Part shown: positions 59,725 through 64,000 of the stretch, in pieces
Layout of the letters: each line of letters begins with the position of its first letter
Numbering within the stretch: position 1 is the stretch's first letter
Origin: Roseivivax halodurans JCM 10272
GTDB lineage: Bacteria > Pseudomonadota > Alphaproteobacteria > Rhodobacterales > Rhodobacteraceae
Assembly: GCF_000521785.1 (NCBI RefSeq)
Contig: NZ_JALZ01000012.1
Coordinates: 1-64,000 of the forward strand
Reading direction: 5' to 3'
Length of the DNA stretch: 64,000 nt
The notes under the pieces: model-generated
Database searches by the model: none
The model's input: only the letters and a program-made list of their open reading frames with translations
Told to the model about the DNA's origin: nothing
Position numbers and translations under genes: made by a program

Positions 59725-60398
59725 TGGGCGGGGTCGTGGTTCAGCACATCGAGCGGGCCGATGCCGAGGTCGTCCGGCGGCTCGGCGCCTGCGGCGTCGC
59801 GACGGTGCACGAGGCGCAGGGGCGGCGCGGGCTGATGGCGCCGCACATGACGCCGATCCATGCGGGCGCGTCGGTCGGGGCGTCCGCCGTGACGATCAGC
59901 GCGCCGCCGGGCGACAACTGGATGCTGCACGTCGCCATCGAGCAGCTGCGCGAGGGCGACATCCTCGTGCTCGCGCCCACCTCGCCCTGCGACGACGGGT
60001 ATTTCGGCGACCTCCTCGCCACGTCCGCCCTGGCGCGCGGCTGCCGGGGGCTGGTGATCGACGCGGGCGTGCGCGACGTCGCGGACCTCACCCGGATGGG
60101 CTTTCCGGTCTGGTCCAAGGCCGTGCACGCGCAAGGGACAGTCAAGGAGACGGTGGGATCGGTGAACGTGCCGATCGTCTGCGCCGGCGCGTATCTGCGC
60201 CCGGGCGACGTGATCGTGGCGGACGACGACGGGGTCTGCGTGGTCGCCCGCGAGGAGGCGGCCGGGGTCCTCGAGAAGGCCGAGGCGCGGATCGCGAACG
60301 AGGAGGAGAAGCGGGCGCGTCTCGCATCGGGCGAGCTCGGGCTCGACCTTTACGGGATGCGCGAGCGGCTGGCCGAGAAGGGCCTCAGATATGTCTGA
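59724..60398 (+). CDS. galC: RraA-like 4-carboxy-4-hydroxy-2-oxoadipate aldolase
   Basis: 224 residues, RraA/HMG-CHA aldolase fold. The pyruvate and metal site GDILVLAP, and [14 protein letters not shown] with the catalytic Arg and Asp, are present, as is [18 protein letters not shown]. It splits the hydrated product of GalB into pyruvate and oxaloacetate. Between galB and galD, overlapping both (8 bp with galD), which supports the catabolic call over a regulator-of-RNase role. LigK is the equivalent name in Sphingobium. Confidence 0.9.
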   Translation: MGGVVVQHIERADAEVVRRLGACGVATVHEAQGRRGLMAPHMTPIHAGASVGASAVTISAPPGDNWMLHVAIEQLREGDILVLAPTSPCDDGYFGDLLATSALARGCRGLVIDAGVRDVADLTRMGFPVWSKAVHAQGTVKETVGSVNVPIVCAGAYLRPGDVIVADDDGVCVVAREEAAGVLEKAEARIANEEEKRARLASGELGLDLYGMRERLAEKGLRYV

Positions 60399-61434
60399 GG
60401 GCGTGCGCGCGATGTGGATGCGCGGGGGCACGTCGAAGGGCGGCTACTTCCTCGCCGAGGATCTGCCCGAGGACCGCGACGGGTTCCTGCTGCGCGTCAT
60501 GGGCTCTCCGGATGCGCGGCAGATCGACGGGATGGGCGGGGCCGATCCGCTGACCTCGAAGGTCGCGGTGGTGGCGCGGTCGGAGCGCCCGGGCATCGAC
60601 GTCGATTACCTCTTCCTGCAGGTCTATGTCGACCGGGCCATCGTCACCGACGCGCAGAATTGCGGCAACATCCTCGCCGGAATCGGGCCCTTCGCGATCG
60701 AGCGCGGTCTCGTCGAGGCGCGGGACGGCGAGACCCCGGTGCGGATCCACATGGAGAACACCGGCCAGGTCGCCGAGGCGCGGGTGGCGACGCCCGGGCG
60801 AAAGGTGTCCTACGCGGGCGAGGCGCGGATCGACGGCGTGCCGGGCACGGCGGCGGCGATCCCGCTCGCCTTCGAGGACACGGCCGGATCGAGCTGCGGA
60901 GCGCTCCTGCCGACGGGGAACGCGGTGGACGAGATCGAGGGCGTCGCGTGCACGCTCATCGACAACGGCATGCCCTGCGTGGTGATGCGTGCCGACGCGC
61001 TGGGGATCTCGGGGGACGAGGATCCCGCGGCGCTCGAGGCGGAAAAGGACTTGCGGGCGAGGCTCGAGGCGATCCGGCTCGTCGCGGGGCGGATGATGAC
61101 CCTCGGGGACGTCAGCGAGACGTCGGTGCCGAAGATGTCGATGGTGTCGCCGCCGCGGAACGGCGGTGCGCTCTCGACCCGGACGTTCATCCCGCACCGG
61201 TGCCACAAGGCGATCGGTGTCCTCGGCGCGGTGAGCGTGGCGACCGCGGCGCTCCTGCCCGAAGGCCCGGCCTCCGAGGTCGCCACCCTGCAAGGGGGCG
61301 CGGAGAAGTCGCTCTCGATCGAGCACCCGACCGGCGAGATGACCGTGATCGCGACCATGAACGGCGAAACCGTGACCCGCACCGCAATCCTGCGCACCGC
61401 CCGCAAGCTGATGGACGGACACGTCTTTGGCTGA
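60391..61434 (+). CDS. galD: 4-oxalomesaconate tautomerase (PrpF family)
   Basis: 347 residues, PrpF-like two-lobe isomerase. [13 protein letters not shown] at the N-terminus, [16 protein letters not shown], and [15 protein letters not shown] are family blocks. It converts keto to enol 4-oxalomesaconate, the substrate of GalB. PrpF members can also isomerise aconitates, but linkage to galB and galC favours this role (GalD/LigU). Confidence 0.9.
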   Translation: MSEGVRAMWMRGGTSKGGYFLAEDLPEDRDGFLLRVMGSPDARQIDGMGGADPLTSKVAVVARSERPGIDVDYLFLQVYVDRAIVTDAQNCGNILAGIGPFAIERGLVEARDGETPVRIHMENTGQVAEARVATPGRKVSYAGEARIDGVPGTAAAIPLAFEDTAGSSCGALLPTGNAVDEIEGVACTLIDNGMPCVVMRADALGISGDEDPAALEAEKDLRARLEAIRLVAGRMMTLGDVSETSVPKMSMVSPPRNGGALSTRTFIPHRCHKAIGVLGAVSVATAALLPEGPASEVATLQGGAEKSLSIEHPTGEMTVIATMNGETVTRTAILRTARKLMDGHVFG

Positions 61435-61495
61435 GGCGACGGGGCGCCAGTCGGTATTGGGTGCATCGGCTCCCGGTTCGAACCGGGGGACATTC

Positions 61496-61503
61496 TGTAT
61501 ACA
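61496..61503. promoter_or_regulatory. GntR-type operator, distal TGTATACA
   Basis: A palindromic TGTATACA, in a longer ATTCTGTATACATTA context. A second identical core lies at 61560-61567. Both are between galD and the GntR gene. FCD-type GntR proteins often bind such short palindromes. Confidence 0.5.
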
Positions 61504-61559
61504 TTACCGCCCCTCACGCGCCATATAGGGGGCGTTCAGCCTGAGGCTTGACCTCTTTC

Positions 61560-61567
61560 TGTATACA
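61560..61567. promoter_or_regulatory. GntR-type operator, proximal TGTATACA
   Basis: A palindromic TGTATACA in TTTCTGTATACAATTA, 40 bp upstream of the GntR start codon. The matching core at 61496 is 64 bp away, about six helical turns, which would suit looping or two dimers. Confidence 0.5.
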
Positions 61568-61607
61568 ATTATCTTCCACTGCGACTCATGGAGGAGGGCT
61601 TCGCGCG

Positions 61608-62336
61608 ATGTCGAAGCAGGGTCGCAAGGCACAGTTCACCCGGGCGCTGATCGAGGCCCGGTCCCTGATCATAGACGGCTCGCTTCCCGCGGGGGAGCGC
61701 CTGACCGAAACGGCGCTGGCCGAGCGGCTCGACCTGTCGCGGACCCCGGTGCGTCAGGCCATGGACCGTCTCGTCGACGAGGGGCTGCTGGAGCGGATCG
61801 ACACCGGCGGGTGCCGGGTCGCGCGCTTCACCATGGCCGATCTCGTTGATGCGATCGAGCTGCGCGGCGTGCTCGAGGGCACGGCGGCGCGGCTGGCCGC
61901 CGAGCGCGGCGCGGTGCCCGAGATCGCGGATCGGATGGAGCAGGTGCTGGACGCGCTCGACCGGGCGGTCGATCCCGCCCGCTTCGATTTCCGGGCCTAT
62001 GTGCGCCTCAACGAGGAGTTCCACGACCTGCTTGCCCGCCTCGCCGGATCGCCCATCGTGGCGCGCGAGGTCGAGCGCGCTTCGCGCCTGCCCGCCGCCT
62101 CGCCGGTGGCGTTCCTGCAGGGACAGGAGCTGATCCCGGATTTCCGCGTGAGCCTCGGGCGCGCGCAGCATCAGCACCGCCGGATCTACGAGGCGGTGCG
62201 GGACCGCGAGGGCGCCCGGGCGGAGGCGCTCGCGCGGGAACATGCGCGGCTGGCCCGCGCGAACCTCGAATACGTGATGCACGAGCAGCCGAGCCTCGCG
62301 GACCGTGTCCCGGGCCTCGCGCTCGTGGCCGGATGA
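61608..62336 (+). CDS. GntR family (FCD) transcriptional regulator
   Basis: 242 residues. N-terminal winged helix (about 10-75; LTETALAERLDLSRTPVRQA) and C-terminal FCD domain (about 85-220) with metal-ligand-type residues in FHDLL and HQHR. ATG 61608 follows GAGGAGGG. Placed between galBCD and the O-demethylase, it probably represses the aromatic genes until an intermediate binds. Confidence 0.88.
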   Translation: MSKQGRKAQFTRALIEARSLIIDGSLPAGERLTETALAERLDLSRTPVRQAMDRLVDEGLLERIDTGGCRVARFTMADLVDAIELRGVLEGTAARLAAERGAVPEIADRMEQVLDALDRAVDPARFDFRAYVRLNEEFHDLLARLAGSPIVAREVERASRLPAASPVAFLQGQELIPDFRVSLGRAQHQHRRIYEAVRDREGARAEALAREHARLARANLEYVMHEQPSLADRVPGLALVAG

Positions 62337-62364
62337 GACCTGAGAAACGGGAGGAGATCAGGAC

Positions 62365-63774
62365 ATGCCAAGCCTCAGCGACGTGATGAAGGACCACCCG
62401 AACCCGGTGGAGATGCTGCGCAACAGCCGCATGGGCGTCTACGTCTATCCGGTGGTGGCGCCGGAATTCACCAACTGGCGGGACGAGCAGCGCGCGTGGC
62501 GCGAGTCCGCGGTGCTCTACGACCAGTCGCACCACATGGACGAGCTGATCGTCGAGGGCCCGGATGCCGAAGCGTTCCTGTCCCATGTGGGAATCAACGG
62601 CTTCGCCAATTTCGACACGAACCGCGCCAAGCACTTCGTGCCGGTGACGCCGAACGGGCACGTGGTCGGCGACATGATCATCTTCCGCGAGCGGGACGAC
62701 AAGTTCATCCTCGTCGGCCGCGCGCCCACCGCCAACTGGACCAAGTTCCAGGCCGCGATCGGCAAGTGGAAGGTGCGGCTGCACCACGATCCGCGCTCGC
62801 CCTCGCGGCCCGACGGGGAGCGGGTGCTGCGCACGCATTACCGCTACCAGATCCAGGGCCCCGACGCGCCGAAGATCTTCGAGAAGATCAACGGCGGCCC
62901 GGTGCCGGAGGTGAAGTTCTTCCACGTCGATGAGATCAATGTCGGCAGCCGCCGGGTGCAGGCGCTGCGCCACGGCATGGCGGGCGCGCCGGGTCTCGAG
63001 ATCTGGGGGCCCTACGCCGACAAGCATTACATCGAATCGACGATCCTGCAGGCGGCCCGCGATCTCGGCGTCGAGCTGCACCAGGTCGGCAGCCGCGCCT
63101 ATTCGACCAACACGCTCGAGTCGGGCTGGATCCCCTCGCCTCTGCCAGGCATCTATACCGGCGACGGGATGCTCGCCGAGTATCGCGACTGGCTCGGGGC
63201 GGACAGCTACGAGGCCAACGGCACGATCGGCGGCAGCTTCGTGTCCGGCAACATCGAGGATTACTACGTCAATCCGTTCGAGCTCGGCTACGGCTTCTAC
63301 ATCGGCTGGAAGAAGGACGATTTCGTCGGCAAGGCGGCGCTGGAAAAGATGAAGGACGCCCCCGGCAACCGCAAGAAGGTCACCTTCGAGTGGAACAAGG
63401 AGGACGTGCTGAAGGTGCTCGCGAGCGGCTTCGAGGACGGCGTGCCCTACAAGTGGATCGACTTCCCGCAGCCGAACTACGCCTCGTCCTCGGCGGACAT
63501 GATCCTGAACGGCGACGACAGGATGGTCGGCATGTCGATGTTCAACGGCTACAGCTTCAACGAGCGCTGCGTGCTGTCGCTGGGGGTCGTGGACCAGAGC
63601 GTCGAGATCGGCGACGTTCTCACGCTGCGCTGGGGCGAGCCCGACGACACGCAGAAGACCTCGACCGAGAAGCACCGCCAGGCCGACATCCGGGTGCGCG
63701 TGTCGCCGACGCCCTACAGCCGGGAGGCGCGCGAGAATTACGGCGGCGGCTGGCGCGTGCAGGCGGCCGAGTGA
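62365..63774 (+). CDS. ligM: Tetrahydrofolate-dependent aromatic O-demethylase (LigM/DesA-like)
   Basis: 469 residues, GcvT-like fold, matching LigM (about 471) rather than DmdA (about 370) in length. Shared blocks: EMLRNSRMGVYVYPVVAPEF, RHGMAGAPGLEIWGPY, NTLESGWIPSPLP, GGSFVSGNIEDYYVNP. It moves the methyl group of vanillate, 3-O-methylgallate or syringate to THF, giving methyl-THF. Which substrate is used cannot be read here. ATG 62365 follows GGGAGGAG, 28 bp after the GntR gene. The product (protocatechuate or gallate) would feed the gal genes. Confidence 0.88.
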   Translation: MPSLSDVMKDHPNPVEMLRNSRMGVYVYPVVAPEFTNWRDEQRAWRESAVLYDQSHHMDELIVEGPDAEAFLSHVGINGFANFDTNRAKHFVPVTPNGHVVGDMIIFRERDDKFILVGRAPTANWTKFQAAIGKWKVRLHHDPRSPSRPDGERVLRTHYRYQIQGPDAPKIFEKINGGPVPEVKFFHVDEINVGSRRVQALRHGMAGAPGLEIWGPYADKHYIESTILQAARDLGVELHQVGSRAYSTNTLESGWIPSPLPGIYTGDGMLAEYRDWLGADSYEANGTIGGSFVSGNIEDYYVNPFELGYGFYIGWKKDDFVGKAALEKMKDAPGNRKKVTFEWNKEDVLKVLASGFEDGVPYKWIDFPQPNYASSSADMILNGDDRMVGMSMFNGYSFNERCVLSLGVVDQSVEIGDVLTLRWGEPDDTQKTSTEKHRQADIRVRVSPTPYSREARENYGGGWRVQAAE

Positions 63775-63781
63775 TCGCTCG

Positions 63782-63808
63782 CGCGCGCGAAAACGTTATG
63801 CGCGCGCG
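63782..63808. repeat. GC-alternating hairpin after the O-demethylase gene
   Basis: Two CGCGCGCG tracts (63782-63789 and 63801-63808) flank AAAACGTTATG and can pair as an 8-bp stem. It starts 8 bp after the O-demethylase stop. There is no T-run, so it might attenuate or protect the transcript rather than terminate it. Confidence 0.4.
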
Positions 63809-63897
63809 GTGATTTCGAATGAGGGCGGGCGGACCGGAGGAGATATGGTCCCCCGCAGCGCCGCAGGGCGACGGACAGTTTTTGGGAGGAGACTGCA

Positions 63898-64000
63898 ATG
63901 TTCATGACACGACTTCTGGCCGGGACGGCCATCGCGCTGACCGCGGCGGTGGCGGCGCAGGCGGCGGAGATGAAGTTCGCCAACTTCACCCCGCCGTTCC
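63898..64000 (+). CDS. TRAP-type or similar periplasmic binding protein (partial)
   Basis: Only 34 codons before the window ends. A signal peptide (MTRLLAGTAIALTAAVAAQA) is followed by AEMKFANFTPP, the usual start of a DctP-type TRAP binding protein. ATG 63898 follows GGGAGGAGACTGCA. It would be the first gene of a transporter for the aromatic acids handled by the neighbours; that is inference from position. Confidence 0.6.
   Translation, partial: MFMTRLLAGTAIALTAAVAAQAAEMKFANFTPPF

Noticed and set aside
61460-61495. tRNA 3' end (GGTTCGAACC T-arm-like sequence)
   Set aside because: The T-stem has a mismatch, and no acceptor stem, anticodon arm or CCA end fits on either strand; it is a simple palindrome.
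63845-63890. Small coding frame ATGGTCCCCCGC before the TRAP gene
   Set aside because: Very short and runs toward the real ribosome site of the gene at 63898; GC-rich spacer fits better.

Overview
This window looks like chromosomal DNA from a GC-rich alphaproteobacterium, most likely a methylotrophic member of the Rhodobacterales/Roseobacter type. The evidence is the very high GC content, the tightly overlapped operons, a glutathione-dependent formaldehyde pathway, serine-cycle genes, quinoprotein (PQQ) accessory genes and a TRAP-type binding protein. I see no rRNA, tRNA, CRISPR array, insertion sequence or phage gene.

Positions 1-26000 form a one-carbon island. It contains S-(hydroxymethyl)glutathione dehydrogenase (partial frmA) and Gfa. 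It also has a quinoprotein-relay zinc metallohydrolase and a SoxYZ-like carrier, three small secreted unknowns, and a FIST / hybrid histidine kinase / LuxR-type regulator cassette. A seven-gene MoxR-DUF58-VWA-TPR-BatD operon and a ScfR/PccR-type regulator follow. The regulator is divergent from a serine-cycle operon (sgaA-mclA-mtkA-mtkB). Next are a NitT/TauT-type ABC importer and, convergent with it, a Ped/Lut-type ABC system of the kind found with PQQ alcohol oxidation. The quinoprotein dehydrogenase itself is not in the window and is probably just to the left.

Positions 26000-32150 carry an unknown membrane protein, an MFS transporter started by TTG, a DUF2333-DUF1127 pair divergent from an ECF sigma/anti-sigma pair, and a small membrane protein behind a promoter that looks EcfG-like (general stress response). 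Three convincing intrinsic terminators delimit these units. Positions 32355-39207 are one overlapping operon for an unusual Mrp-type cation/proton antiporter: E, F, G, an MrpA-tail/MrpB fusion, C, and three ND4/ND5-like subunits, with no full MrpA. Positions 39322-41657 are thiMED (minus strand) under a TPP riboswitch.

Positions 41952-57416 form a seven-gene alpha-glucan/trehalose operon: glgE, treS-maltokinase fusion, glgB, glgX, treZ, malQ, treY. Together these encode both directions of a trehalose-glucan cycle: TreS/Mak/GlgE/GlgB build glucan from trehalose, and GlgX/MalQ/TreY/TreZ turn glucan back to trehalose. No ADP-glucose enzymes are present. An EcfG-like promoter precedes glgE.

Positions 57555-64000 are an aromatic-acid region: an MFS transporter, then galB (frameshifted in a G8 run), galC and galD for the lower gallate/protocatechuate 4,5-cleavage pathway. 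These are followed by a GntR regulator with two TGTATACA sites upstream, a LigM/DesA-type tetrahydrofolate-dependent O-demethylase, and the start of a TRAP binding protein. O-demethylation would feed methyl-THF into the same C1 metabolism encoded at the left of the window.
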